Below, one piece after another: positions 44,976 through 54,074 of a DNA stretch of 64,000 bases. The notes under the pieces were generated by a model, which was not told the origin of the DNA, did not search any database, and was given only the letters and a program-made list of their open reading frames with translations. The stretch is from JAWVFK01 sp033856175 (lineage in GTDB: Bacteria > Actinomycetota > Thermoleophilia > Solirubrobacterales > 70-9): positions 62,001 through 126,000 of the forward strand of contig JAWVFK010000020.1 in the NCBI GenBank assembly GCA_033856175.1, in the 5' to 3' direction. Made by a program: the position numbers and the translations under genes. Numbering within the stretch: position 1 is the first letter of the stretch; each line of letters opens with the position of its first letter.

Positions 44976-46163
44976 ATGAGCCTCGCGGTTGTCGGATCGG
45001 TTGCCTTCGATTCCATCACGACACCGTTCGCGGAATGCGATCGGGAACTGGGCGGCTCGGCCGTCCACGCTTCACTCGCCGGCGCGCTGTTCACGGAGTC
45101 GCGCATCGTCGGGCCGGTCGGTGGCGACTTCGCCGCCGAGCACGATGCTGCGCTGACCGGGCGGGGAGTCGACACCAGCGATCTCGATCGCCATGCCGAT
45201 GCCAAGACGTTCGCCTGGCACGGCGGCTACGACTACGACATGAGCGTCGCCAAGCACAAGGCGACTGAGCTCAACGTCTTCGAGGGCTGGCGGCCGGAGC
45301 TCTCGGCGACCGCGCGCGAGTCCGACATCCTCTTCACCGCCAGCATGGACCCGGAGACGCAGATCGAGGTCCGCAAGCAGTGGCAGGGGACGAAGTGGTC
45401 GGCGCTCGACTCGATCTACTTCTGGATCGAGCTCAAGCGGGAAGCGCTGATCGAGGCGATTCGCGGCGTCGACATCGTCTTCATGGACGACCAGGAGGTC
45501 CGCGCCCTCACCGGCCACCGGATGCTGATGCACGCCGCCCGCGACATCATGTCCTGGGGCCCCAAGGCGGTCGTCGTCAAGCACGGGGAATACGGCAGCT
45601 CGCTCTTGACCGAGAACGGCTACTTCGCCCTGCCGGGCTATCCGCTCGAGACGGTCGCCGACCCGACCGGCTCCGGCGACGCGTTCGCCGGTGGCTTTCT
45701 CGGCTACCTCGACCTCGTGCCCGCCGGCGCCGAGCTCAACGAGTCGGTGCTGCGGCGGGCGATCACCTATGGCTCGGTGGTCGCGTCGTTCTGCGTCGAG
45801 GACTTCGGCGCCCGGCGCATCCTCGAGATCGGCCAGCGCGAGATAGACGCCCGCGTTGCCGACTTCAAGGAGATGACCCACTTCGAGCAGGTCGAGACCA
45901 AGGAGAAGCGGCGCGAGCCGGGCGGAGACCCCAGCGACCGGCGCTTCGCGCGGCCAAAGCCGACCGCCGGCACGGCGCGCTTCGACTCTCCCGAGCCCAC
46001 CGTCGGCACCCCCGTCTACGACTCGCCGGCGCCGAGCACCGGCACACCGCACTACGGGCAGCCGCACTCGACGCCTGGCACGGAGCCGCTGTGGAAGCCG
46101 CGAGCGCCGCGCGACCTCGGCTTCTCGCGCCGCGGCGATGACCGGAGAGTCGCCCCTGTCTAG
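44976..46163 (+). CDS. PfkB-family sugar/nucleoside kinase with repetitive C-terminal tail
   Basis: 395 residues from ATG 44976. The kinase part (about 1-310) has GGSAVHASLAGALF, the PfkB signature VADPTGSGDAFAGGFLG (about 227-243) with the catalytic Asp, and VVVKHGEYGSSLL. Ribokinase-like enzymes phosphorylate sugars or nucleosides; the substrate is unclear. The tail (about 325-395) carries four near-repeats of 11-12 residues (PTAGTARFDSP, PTVGTPVYDSP, PSTGTPHYGQP, STPGTEPLWKP). The same AGTxxYxxP core ends two other proteins in this window (51195 and 56359). An upstream in-frame extension to 44775 lacks a good start. Confidence 0.87.
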   Translation: MSLAVVGSVAFDSITTPFAECDRELGGSAVHASLAGALFTESRIVGPVGGDFAAEHDAALTGRGVDTSDLDRHADAKTFAWHGGYDYDMSVAKHKATELNVFEGWRPELSATARESDILFTASMDPETQIEVRKQWQGTKWSALDSIYFWIELKREALIEAIRGVDIVFMDDQEVRALTGHRMLMHAARDIMSWGPKAVVVKHGEYGSSLLTENGYFALPGYPLETVADPTGSGDAFAGGFLGYLDLVPAGAELNESVLRRAITYGSVVASFCVEDFGARRILEIGQREIDARVADFKEMTHFEQVETKEKRREPGGDPSDRRFARPKPTAGTARFDSPEPTVGTPVYDSPAPSTGTPHYGQPHSTPGTEPLWKPRAPRDLGFSRRGDDRRVAPV

Positions 46164-46204
46164 ACCAGCGGACTCGTAGGGCCGCCGATTCCGTCGGTTC
46201 GTGG

Positions 46205-46233
46205 TTGACCGCTCCGCAGTCGCCCCGTAGCAT
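46205..46233 (+). promoter_or_regulatory. Sigma-70-type promoter
   Basis: TTGACC (46205-46210), 17 bases, TAGCAT (46228-46233), with the same hexamers and spacing as the promoter of the ECF gene at 14879. The gene starts at 46251. Confidence 0.72.
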
Positions 46234-46250
46234 TCCCGAGGGGCACGTAG

Positions 46251-46607
46251 ATGGAAGGCAAGAGCAAAGAAGCGAGCGAGAGCTCGGAGAGCGGCGGCAA
46301 CGCCCGGCGGATCTGCCTGGTCCCGCCCGAGCTCGCCGGCAAGGTCGCCGACCAGCTGACCAAGCACTTCGCTGACGATCCCAACGTCGAGGTGATCGTC
46401 GAGCGCCGATCGGCCGAGCGCCGATCGGGCAAGGAGCGCCGCCAGAAGGACACGGGCGCTCCCAAGGGCGGCGAGGAGCGCCGCAAGATCCACAACGCCG
46501 ATGGCCGCCGCGTCGGCGAGCGCCGGGCGACGCTCGTGCCGGTGGACCCCCCCGAGGACCTGCCGCGCAAGGTGCGGCGCTACCTCGACGGCAACGTTCC
46601 CGCCTGA
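46251..46607 (+). CDS. Small highly charged protein with ERRxxxRR repeats
   Basis: 118 residues. A Ser/Glu-rich N-terminus, a small alpha/beta part (RICLVPPELAGKVADQLTKH, about 20-39, and VEVIVERR), then Arg pairs at regular spacing (ERRSAERRSGKERRQ; EERRK; GRRVGERRATL). Such RR-rich segments occur in many uncharacterised actinobacterial proteins. It might bind nucleic acid or acidic partners. Function unknown. Confidence 0.7.
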   Translation: MEGKSKEASESSESGGNARRICLVPPELAGKVADQLTKHFADDPNVEVIVERRSAERRSGKERRQKDTGAPKGGEERRKIHNADGRRVGERRATLVPVDPPEDLPRKVRRYLDGNVPA

Positions 46608-46672
46608 GTCTTCCTCAGGACCCCTCTCATCGCCGTGGACGGCCCGGAGGCTCTCTCGTGGGCCCGACCCCC

Positions 46673-47128
46673 CTAGAAGTGGTTGACGACGGTGACGGTG
46701 CCGCGCATCTGCGGATGGACCGAGCAGGCGAAGGGATAGACGCCGGCGACCGGGAAGATCGGCCGCGACGAGCCCGCCCGCGCCGCCTCCTCGAAGTACC
46801 GCTTCGCCGGCTCCGACATCGGCACGATGTTGTGGATCTGCTTGCCGACGTTGCGATAGGCAATAGCCTGGCCGGCCTTGATGATCGTGTTCGAAGGCGA
46901 GAAGCCGAACTCGTAGACGTCGACGTGGATCGGCGTCCGCCGCGCCGAGTTGCTCTCGCGGTTGAGGGGGCCGAGCTTGAAGCCGTGATCGGAGTGCGCG
47001 GCGGGCCGCGAGTGCCGATCGCCGTTGCCGCTGTCGCTGACGTTGCGCGCCCAGGAGGTCACGAACAGCGTGCCGGTGACCATGAATGCGGCCCAGGTCG
47101 CGTAATGGAAGAGCCTTCGTCCCGACAT
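46673..47128 (-). CDS. Membrane-anchored cupredoxin (plastocyanin/azurin family)
   Basis: 151 residues, ATG at 47128 (minus strand), after GAGGGG. One N-terminal membrane segment (about 8-27), a polar linker, then a cupredoxin fold (about 65-151). Type 1 copper ligands are His in GKQIHNIVP and Cys, His and Met in FACSVHPQM near the C-terminus. It carries electrons outside the membrane and could accept them from the fused cytochrome c of the bc complex, but nothing in the context proves that. Divergent from the large repeat protein at 47272. Confidence 0.88.
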   Translation of the reverse strand: MSGRRLFHYATWAAFMVTGTLFVTSWARNVSDSGNGDRHSRPAAHSDHGFKLGPLNRESNSARRTPIHVDVYEFGFSPSNTIIKAGQAIAYRNVGKQIHNIVPMSEPAKRYFEEAARAGSSRPIFPVAGVYPFACSVHPQMRGTVTVVNHF

Positions 47129-47206
47129 GCCCCTCGCGCCATGGTACGCCCGCGGCCGAATCGGCGACGCAGGGGTGCCTGCGCAGGCACCACGCCCAGA
47201 TCAGGC

Positions 47207-47236
47207 GTCACAAACTGAGCGGCTCGTGCGTTATTC
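47207..47236 (+). promoter_or_regulatory. Repeated ECF-type promoter, copy b
   Basis: GTCAC (47207-47211), 17 bases, CGTTATTC (47229-47236). It precedes the large YVGGxF-repeat gene by about 35 bases. Confidence 0.82.
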
Positions 47237-47271
47237 GGTATGTACGAAAGGGGTACGAGAGCTTGTTGGGC

Positions 47272-50200
47272 ATGGGCGGGCACTCTCAGTCGCTGGACGG
47301 CGGCTCGAGAACGGACATATCTGCTGGTCGCAGGCACCGGAGGCGGCGGGGCCTGCTTGGCGCTGCCCTGGTCGCCCTCGCATCGGCGACGTTCGCGATT
47401 TCGCTTGCCCTAGCTCAGACCGAGCCACCGGCCACGCCGCTGGCGACCGCCAACGTCACCGACGGCCCGGTGTTCGCTGTCGCCCACGCCGACAACCGGA
47501 CCTACATCGGCGGCGACTTCGCCCACGTCGGGCCACGGGTCGGCCACGGGCTTGCTTTCGCTCAGCCAGGCGCTGACGGCGCTATCTCCACCAGCTGGCC
47601 GCAGCCAGCCGAGGCCGCGTTCCCCCAGATGATCGGTGGCGAGGTGCTCGCCGTCGCATCCGACGAGCATGGTGGCTGGTACGTCGGCGGCGACTTCACC
47701 GATGTCGGCGGCGAGCCCGCTGGACAGCATTTCGCCCACCTCGTCCACATCCTTCCTGACGGCCACCTCGACACGACCTGGAAGCCCAACCCGACCGACT
47801 CCGTCTTGACGCTGGCGGTCAACACGCTGACGCCGACAGCGGCCATCGGCCCGACCAGCTCGCTCTACGTCGGCGGTAAGTTCACGTCGATCGGTGGCTC
47901 CAGCCGCAACTACCTCGCCGCCTTCAAGCTCGAGCCGGCCACCGGTAACCCGCTGAAGCCCAGCTGCATCCCGGACGCAGCGGCAGTGCCACCGAAGACA
48001 GACTGCCAGCCGGCCAACTACACGCCCAAGTGCACGCCGGTGTCGCCGGCGACGAGCTGCACGATCGCCAGCACGACCCCGGTCGATTGGAAGCCGGAGC
48101 CGAAGGACTGGGTCTATTCGATTTCGGCGACTGCTGTTCCGATTGATGTCACGGTGGCTCCGGCCACGACAGCCACGCCGACGATGACGCCGCTCCTGTT
48201 CGTCGGCGGCGATTTCGGTACGGGCATTGGCTCGCAATCCGCTCCGTCGCAAAGCCGATTGGTTGGACTCTGGGGGATTGGCAGTCGGGACAAGAACGGC
48301 GCTGACCTCTCGGCGAATGCGTTTAGTGGCTTCGGTGGACCAAACGCGACCGTTCGTGCCGTCGTAGCTGGCACGCCCATCCAGGGGACGGGTGGCGCTG
48401 CCAGCAACATCTATATCCCGGTTTATGCCGGCGGAGACTTCAGCGCCTTCAACAGCAAAAACCAGCTCATTGCAATGCAGGTGGTCGTTACGAACAAGGG
48501 CAACGCGGCTCTAACGCCGACTTGGAATACCTACTCAAACTGGACCGCATTCGCCGCCACCGGCCCGACCGTCCGAACGCTTGCGCTCGGGTCCGCAACC
48601 GTCGCTGGAACCCAAACGCTCTATGTAGGCGGCGACTTCGCTGCCGCGAACCCAATCGGACAGACTCCGCAACCACGAAATCACCTGGCCGCGCTCAAGG
48701 CGATCCCCGGCGGCGCCACCGGACAGGTTGCCAACAACTCCTGCACTCCCGCGCAATGTGGCGCTGATATCGCCGCCGCATGGAAGCCCGAGCCAGATGG
48801 CGCCCAGGTTCGGGCGCTGGCCGTGGGCGGCTCAGACCCGGCCGCGCAGGTTGTCTACGCCGGCGGAGACTTCGCCAAGATTGGCGCGACGGCAGCGCCT
48901 GCCGACCCTCAGCCGACTCGTAACGGCGTAGCGGCGCTGGCCGGGGTCGGCGCGACGATCGGCACGTCGACCGAGGGCCAGGCGCTCGGCTGGGATCCGA
49001 AGCTCGCCGGCGGCCCCGTTGACGCGATCGCCGCCAACGCCACCGATGTCTACGTCGGCGGTGCCTTCTCGGCGGCCGGGGCGACCCCCCGCAGCAACTT
49101 CGCGGCGCTTGACGCCGATGGTTCGCTCGATGAGACCTGGGCGCCGGCGCCCGACGATGCCGTGCGCACGATCGCCGTCGACGGCGAGGACGTCTACTTC
49201 GGCGGCAGCTTCCACAACGTCGATGGCGAGCCCCGCTCATATCTGGCGGCGGTCGACGCGACGAATGGCGTCCTCAACCCAGACTGGAAGCCCGACGCGC
49301 ACTCGGAGTGCAGGCCCATCGCTCCGGCGACGAGCTGCAGCCTGCCGGGCTACTCGATCTCCTGCACGCCCGGGGCTACGGCGACGAAGTGCGAGCTGCC
49401 GACCAATGTGATGGCGATCGACCTGACCAAGCAGACGGTCTACGTCGGCGGCGCCTTCGCCCAGATCGGCGGAGCCGCTCGCAACCGTCTCGCCGCGATC
49501 TACCCGGTCGGTGCCACCGACGAGAACAACCAGCCCGCCGATGGCCAGGCGATGCCGGGCTGGGACCCGCAGGCCAACGACGTCGTTCGAGCGATCGACG
49601 CCTCCTGCGACACCGTCTTTGCCGGCGGCACCTTCACCAAGATCGGCACCCCGGTCGACGCCAACCCCCAACCCGCCCGCAACCGTCTCGCGGCGCTGAG
49701 CCCGGTGGGAGCGACGGACGGCAACGATGAGCTGATCGGCGGCCAGGCCACGCCCTGGAACCCGGACGCCGACAGCGCCGTGTTCGCGCTCACCCACTCC
49801 AGCGACCGCTCGATCGAGTACGCCGGCGGCGGCTTCTCGACCGTCGGCGACCTCGCCGTGCCGCAGGGACGCGGCTCGCGCAAGCACATCGCCGCGCTGC
49901 GCAAGGCCGACGGCGGCATCACCGGCTGGAACCCGAGCGCCGACGGCACCGTCCGCTCGATCTCCGTCGGCGGCGGTGACCAGACGATCTACGCGGGCGG
50001 CAGCTTCTTCAGCATCGGCGGCGAGACGCGAAACAAGCTCGCCGCCCTGCAGGCCAACGGCGTCGGCAACGGCACCGGCGACGCGACCGCCTGGAACCCG
50101 GACCCCAACGACTCCGTCCAGGCTCTCGTCGCGGCGGCTGACAACGCCGGCCACGACAAGCTCTACGTCGGCGGCTCCTTCACCGAGATGGACGCCGGCG

Positions 50201-50751
50201 TCGAGAACGGCTTCGCGGCTTTCACCAGCAACGTCCCGCCGGCGACCGTGCCCGACGATGCCACGGCGGAGGCTGTGCCGGACTGCCCCAACATCGACAT
50301 GAGGGCACCGACGATCAGCAACGTGGCGTTCGGCACCGACCACGCCATCCACTACACGCTGTCGGAGAACGCCACCGTCGCCTTTGCCTTCGTGCAGAAG
50401 GTCCGCGGCTTCGAGCTTCGCAAGGCGCTATCCGGCGGCGGCAGCGCGATGGTCTGTGTCCGCCTGACGGCACGGAACGAGCGCAGGCTCGCCGAGGAGC
50501 TGCGGGCCAAGCTGCGGCGCAAGTCGCCGGCCCGCCGGCGCGTCTACCTGACGAAGATCGAGAAGAAGCGCCGCTGTGTCGCCTCGGTCTCGGCCGGCAG
50601 GGCAAGCGCAGCGGGGATCAAGGGGGACAACGTCGCAACTCCCGCGAGCCTCCATCTCAAGCTCGCTCCGGGCGCCTACACGGCGACGCTGAGCGCCACC
50701 GACGCCGCCGGCAACGCGAGCCTGCCGGCTACGCTCGTCCTCCAGCTTTAA
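47272..50751 (+). CDS. Large secreted YVGGxF-repeat (delta-60-like) propeller protein
   Basis: 1159 residues from ATG 47272 (a TTG at 47263 is in frame too). Basic N-terminus, signal segment (about 27-48), then at least a dozen repeats of the type YVGGxFxxIGGxxRxxLAAL ... WxPxxDxxVxAL, as in delta-60/propeller surface proteins. Two repeats carry inserts with four to six cysteines (SCIPDAAAVPPKTDCQ; TSCSLPGYSISCTPG). The last 150 residues form an Ig-like beta domain with KKRRCVAS. The patch 48110-48720 is less GC-rich than the rest. No enzyme motif is seen; a surface-binding or adhesive role is likely. Confidence 0.82.
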   Translation: MGGHSQSLDGGSRTDISAGRRHRRRRGLLGAALVALASATFAISLALAQTEPPATPLATANVTDGPVFAVAHADNRTYIGGDFAHVGPRVGHGLAFAQPGADGAISTSWPQPAEAAFPQMIGGEVLAVASDEHGGWYVGGDFTDVGGEPAGQHFAHLVHILPDGHLDTTWKPNPTDSVLTLAVNTLTPTAAIGPTSSLYVGGKFTSIGGSSRNYLAAFKLEPATGNPLKPSCIPDAAAVPPKTDCQPANYTPKCTPVSPATSCTIASTTPVDWKPEPKDWVYSISATAVPIDVTVAPATTATPTMTPLLFVGGDFGTGIGSQSAPSQSRLVGLWGIGSRDKNGADLSANAFSGFGGPNATVRAVVAGTPIQGTGGAASNIYIPVYAGGDFSAFNSKNQLIAMQVVVTNKGNAALTPTWNTYSNWTAFAATGPTVRTLALGSATVAGTQTLYVGGDFAAANPIGQTPQPRNHLAALKAIPGGATGQVANNSCTPAQCGADIAAAWKPEPDGAQVRALAVGGSDPAAQVVYAGGDFAKIGATAAPADPQPTRNGVAALAGVGATIGTSTEGQALGWDPKLAGGPVDAIAANATDVYVGGAFSAAGATPRSNFAALDADGSLDETWAPAPDDAVRTIAVDGEDVYFGGSFHNVDGEPRSYLAAVDATNGVLNPDWKPDAHSECRPIAPATSCSLPGYSISCTPGATATKCELPTNVMAIDLTKQTVYVGGAFAQIGGAARNRLAAIYPVGATDENNQPADGQAMPGWDPQANDVVRAIDASCDTVFAGGTFTKIGTPVDANPQPARNRLAALSPVGATDGNDELIGGQATPWNPDADSAVFALTHSSDRSIEYAGGGFSTVGDLAVPQGRGSRKHIAALRKADGGITGWNPSADGTVRSISVGGGDQTIYAGGSFFSIGGETRNKLAALQANGVGNGTGDATAWNPDPNDSVQALVAAADNAGHDKLYVGGSFTEMDAGVENGFAAFTSNVPPATVPDDATAEAVPDCPNIDMRAPTISNVAFGTDHAIHYTLSENATVAFAFVQKVRGFELRKALSGGGSAMVCVRLTARNERRLAEELRAKLRRKSPARRRVYLTKIEKKRRCVASVSAGRASAAGIKGDNVATPASLHLKLAPGAYTATLSATDAAGNASLPATLVLQL

Positions 50752-50761
50752 CGAAGTCCGT

Positions 50762-50791
50762 GTCACAAAGTTCGCTTCACGGGCGTTATTC
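50762..50791 (+). promoter_or_regulatory. Repeated ECF-type promoter, copy c
   Basis: GTCAC (50762-50766), 17 bases, CGTTATTC (50784-50791). It starts ten bases after the stop of the repeat protein and precedes the three-gene set 50857-53993. Confidence 0.82.
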
Positions 50792-50856
50792 CTGATAGAA
50801 GGACAAAAGGCAGGCAACCGGAGCTGGCCAAGGCTGGCTGACGCGGGAGGCGAAAG

Positions 50857-51195
50857 ATGAGAAAGCGCGGAGAGGACCACGGCGAGATCTTCGGCCAGGA
50901 GCCAGGGATCGAGGCGAACCCTGCCCCAGCTGGCAGCGGCCAGGATCTGGAAGGTGCGCTCGTCAACCGGCTTCGGACGATGAGCTGGCCGCGCCCCACC
51001 CCCGAGCAGCGGGAGCGCTGCCTTCAGCAGATCCTCGATCGGATGGCTGACGAGAAGAGCTCCCCTCGTTACGAGGCGACCCGCTTCAGCTCCGAGCAGG
51101 AGCACCGTTACTCGCTGACCCGTCTCAGCTCGACGCGTCAGCGCAGCTCGCTGCCATCGGCGCGGCGCCAGGTTCGCCTAGCTACAGTTCTCTAA
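50857..51195 (+). CDS. Small protein, RLxxxxWPxPxP family (paralog C)
   Basis: 112 residues, ATG at 50857 after GGGAGG. The middle reads LVNRLRTMSWPRPTPEQ and RERCLQQILDRM (about residues 35-64), the same motif and spacing as in the proteins at 29392 and 31718. The tail is basic with Tyr/Ser/Thr/Arg pairs (HRYSLTRLSSTRQRSSL). The stop codon overlaps the start of the sigma-like gene by one base (TAATG), so the two are translationally coupled; a partner role for that protein is a reasonable guess. Confidence 0.72.
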   Translation: MRKRGEDHGEIFGQEPGIEANPAPAGSGQDLEGALVNRLRTMSWPRPTPEQRERCLQQILDRMADEKSSPRYEATRFSSEQEHRYSLTRLSSTRQRSSLPSARRQVRLATVL

Positions 51196-52202
51196 TGCTT
51201 CAAGCAGAGGCGCCTGCCGCTGAGCGGCAGGACGACGACTTGACGATCCGTGCGGTCGCACGTGGCGACCAGCAGGCGCTGGCGCGGATGCTGCAGGGCC
51301 ACATGGACGCGATCTACGGCCTGCTGCGGATGGCTCTGCCCAACGTCAACGACGTCGAGGAAGCCCTCAACGAGACCTTCCTCGCCGCCGCCCACCGCGC
51401 CGACGAGGCCGTTGGCCGCAGCGACACGCTCCGTTGGCTCAAGGAGCTGGCACTCGAGCAGATCGCCGCCCGGGCCCTGCCGGCCGCTCCCGTGCCGCTG
51501 CACGCGGCCTATGTGGCCGCCGCCGCCGCGCCCAGCGGGCTCCCGGCAAGCCTCCTCGACGGCGTCACCGATCGCGCGCTGGCGGTCCTCGTTCGCACAC
51601 TCGATCCGCGGACGCGCCAGGTTCTCGTCCTCGACCTCAACTTCGAGCTCGAGGACGCGGCAATGGCTGCCGTCATCCGCTGCCAGCCCGGCGAGGTCGG
51701 TCAGCTTCGGGCGACGGCGATGGCCGGGCTGCGGGATCGCCTCGTCGAGCACAACCGCCGCGACAACGCGCTCAAGCGCGAGATGTCCCGCGGCAACGCC
51801 CACTACCTGCGGCCGCTTCCCAGCCTTCCCAATGGGACGGCGGTAATCAAGGGCGACAAGGTCTACGTCGAGCAGACTCCAAACGGTCTGCTGGGGGCGG
51901 TCATTCGCATCGTTCGCAAGTTCATCGAGCGGATGACGCAGGTCGAGCCGGACCTCGATGACGACGTCGGCGGTGGCGGCAAGCCGAGCAAGACACCCGA
52001 CCCGACGCCGACGCTGCGGCCGATCGCGCGACCGAAGCTGACGCCCTCCTTGGAGACCTACCAACTGCCTCGCAGCAGCGCAGGAACTGCTGAGTACCGA
52101 ACGCCCGGATTGACGCCCTCGACCCGCCGGCTCTCGTCGAGCCCCTCGCCCGTCGCGTCGTCCGCCGCTTGGTCCAGCGCCCGCCTCTGGCGAGGACGCT
52201 AG
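51195..52202 (+). CDS. Sigma-70-like (ECF-type) protein with Pro/Thr-rich tail
   Basis: 335 residues. Residues about 15-92 resemble sigma region 2 (AVARGDQQALARMLQGHMDA, VNDVEEALNETFLAA) and about 125-185 resemble region 4 (VRTLDPRTRQVLVLDLNFEL, CQPGEVGQLRATAMAGLRDR). The part that opens the -10 is weakly kept. A further 150 residues hold an amphipathic segment (GAVIRIVRKFIERM) and a Pro/Thr tail with LETYQLP, SAGTAEYRTP and LTPSTRRL. This tail matches the whole small protein at 56359 and the PfkB tail. It may be a modified sigma factor or a sigma-like regulator. Confidence 0.75.
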   Translation: MLQAEAPAAERQDDDLTIRAVARGDQQALARMLQGHMDAIYGLLRMALPNVNDVEEALNETFLAAAHRADEAVGRSDTLRWLKELALEQIAARALPAAPVPLHAAYVAAAAAPSGLPASLLDGVTDRALAVLVRTLDPRTRQVLVLDLNFELEDAAMAAVIRCQPGEVGQLRATAMAGLRDRLVEHNRRDNALKREMSRGNAHYLRPLPSLPNGTAVIKGDKVYVEQTPNGLLGAVIRIVRKFIERMTQVEPDLDDDVGGGGKPSKTPDPTPTLRPIARPKLTPSLETYQLPRSSAGTAEYRTPGLTPSTRRLSSSPSPVASSAAWSSARLWRGR

Positions 52203-52223
52203 CCGGCCGCTAACCTTTTCCAG

Positions 52224-53993
52224 GTGGCCGGGGGAAGGGCAAGCCGTTTGGCGGGGGGATGTGCCCTCGCGTGTTGCGTGGTCGCCACCGCGCTGGTGCT
52301 CGGTGGCGCCGATGCCCGCGCCGCCTTCCTTCCGCCCGAAACCACGATCACGTCTGGCCCGTCGGGGGCGGTGACCTCGAAGGAGGCGAGCTTCGGCTTC
52401 TCCTCCTCGCAGTTCTTCTCGACCTTCAAATGCCGGCTCGACAACGGAGCGTGGGCCAGCTGCACCAGCCCCAGGAGCTACTCGAACCTCGCCGACGGCT
52501 CCCATCGCTTCGAGGTTCAGGCCACGAGCGGCTTCAACGAGCCCGACCCGACGCCGGCCGTGCGCGACTGGACGATCGACTCGACCCCGCCCGACACGGT
52601 TCTGACGACCGTCCCGCCGGCGCAGACCACCTCGCACGCTGCGACGCTCTCCTTCAGCTCGCCTGACGCGGGCGCCCACTTCGAGTGCCGGCTGGACGGC
52701 GGCAGCTTCGAGGCCTGCACGTCGCCGCGCAGCTATGCCGACCTCGCCAACGGCAGCCACAGCTTCGCGGTTCGGGCCATCGACGCGGTCGGAAACCACG
52801 ATCTGACCCCGGCGACGGCGAGCTGGACGATCTCGACGAAGCCTCCGCCACCCCCGCCTCCACCTCCGCCACCCCCGCCGACGCCTCACCTGGGCACGGC
52901 GCCGCGCTCGCACGTCTTCGTCATCGTCATGGAGAACAAGGAGTACGGGCAGGTCATTGGCTCACGCAGCGCCCCCTACCTCAACCAGCTGGCGCAGCGC
53001 TACGCATCGGCGACGGGCGTTCACGCGCTGCGCCACCCGTCGCTGCCCAACTACCTTGCGCTGATCGGCGGCTCGACGCATGGCATTCGCTCGGACTGCA
53101 CCGGCTGCTCGGTCGGCGGCGGCACGATCGTGCAGCAGATGCGGCGCAAGGGCGTTTCCTGGCACGGCTACTTCGAGGACATGCCGCGCAACTGCTTCGG
53201 CGGCGTCAAGTACCGCGGCTACGTCAAGAAGCACAACCCGTTCATCTACTACCGGTCGATCGCCCACAGCCGTCGCTACTGCAACCACCTGCTTGCCGGC
53301 CGCCGGCTCAACCTCGATCTACGCCATCGCAGCAACCTCGCCGACTTCAACTGGATCACCCCCAGCCAGTGCCACAACACGCATGACTGCGGTGTCCGCC
53401 AGGGCGATCGCTACCTGCGCAAGATCGTGCCTCGGCTGCTGCGGCGAACGGGTCCCCATGGCTTCGTCATGGTCACCTACGACGAGGGAACGACGAGCGC
53501 CGGCTTCGGCTCCGCGCATGGCGGCCACATCCCGACCGTGCTCGCCGGCCCCGCCGTCCGCTCCGAGTTCCGCGAGAACACCAAGTACGACACCTACTCT
53601 CTGCTGGGCATGTTCGAAGACGTTTTCGGCCTCGGCCGGCTCGGCCAGGCCAACTGCCGCTGCAAGGGGACCATGGAGGACTTCTTCTCGCCGCCGCGAG
53701 CGGTGCGGCTGCGGGGCAGCGCGGTCAGGACGGTCAACCGCTTCTCGCTTCGGTGGGGCTCGGTCGGCGGCGGCCTCGACCCCGTGCGGGCCCACGTCTC
53801 GCTCTGCCCCGAGCAGGGCGGTCATTGCAGCGTCTTCGCTCGTACCGTCCGCCACCGGAATCTGGGTCTCGATCGGATCAGGGTGCCGGCGATCGGCGTC
53901 TACCGCGCGACGGTCTGGCTGGAGGACCGCTTCGGCAACACCAGCCCGAGCAACGCCTCGAACGCGGTGACGCTAACGCTGCGCGCGCCCTGA
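52224..53993 (+). CDS. Exported phosphoesterase (PLC/acid phosphatase family) with two Ig-like domains
   Basis: 589 residues, GTG start. Signal segment (about 8-33), two Ig-like modules (FKCRLDNGAWASCTSP and FECRLDGGSFEACTSP, at about 70 and 152), a poly-Pro hinge (about 208-222), then a PF04185-type phosphoesterase (VFVIVMENKEYGQVIGS at about 231, HPSLPNYLALIGGSTHG, VTYDEGTTSAGFGSAHGGH) and a C-terminal beta domain. It should act outside the cell on a phosphodiester or monoester. It follows the sigma-like gene by 21 bases and probably shares promoter copy c. Confidence 0.87.
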   Translation: MAGGRASRLAGGCALACCVVATALVLGGADARAAFLPPETTITSGPSGAVTSKEASFGFSSSQFFSTFKCRLDNGAWASCTSPRSYSNLADGSHRFEVQATSGFNEPDPTPAVRDWTIDSTPPDTVLTTVPPAQTTSHAATLSFSSPDAGAHFECRLDGGSFEACTSPRSYADLANGSHSFAVRAIDAVGNHDLTPATASWTISTKPPPPPPPPPPPPPTPHLGTAPRSHVFVIVMENKEYGQVIGSRSAPYLNQLAQRYASATGVHALRHPSLPNYLALIGGSTHGIRSDCTGCSVGGGTIVQQMRRKGVSWHGYFEDMPRNCFGGVKYRGYVKKHNPFIYYRSIAHSRRYCNHLLAGRRLNLDLRHRSNLADFNWITPSQCHNTHDCGVRQGDRYLRKIVPRLLRRTGPHGFVMVTYDEGTTSAGFGSAHGGHIPTVLAGPAVRSEFRENTKYDTYSLLGMFEDVFGLGRLGQANCRCKGTMEDFFSPPRAVRLRGSAVRTVNRFSLRWGSVGGGLDPVRAHVSLCPEQGGHCSVFARTVRHRNLGLDRIRVPAIGVYRATVWLEDRFGNTSPSNASNAVTLTLRAP

Positions 53994-54074
53994 GGCCGCC
54001 TCACAGCCCTCCCTGAGAGCTCCGCGCCCCTACTGTGGGAACACCAAACCCCGCAGCAGCACAGAGCGCCAGTG

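Noticed and set aside
52850..52890. Tandem repeat from the poly-Pro codons
   Set aside because: It is simply the Pro-rich hinge of the exported phosphoesterase.
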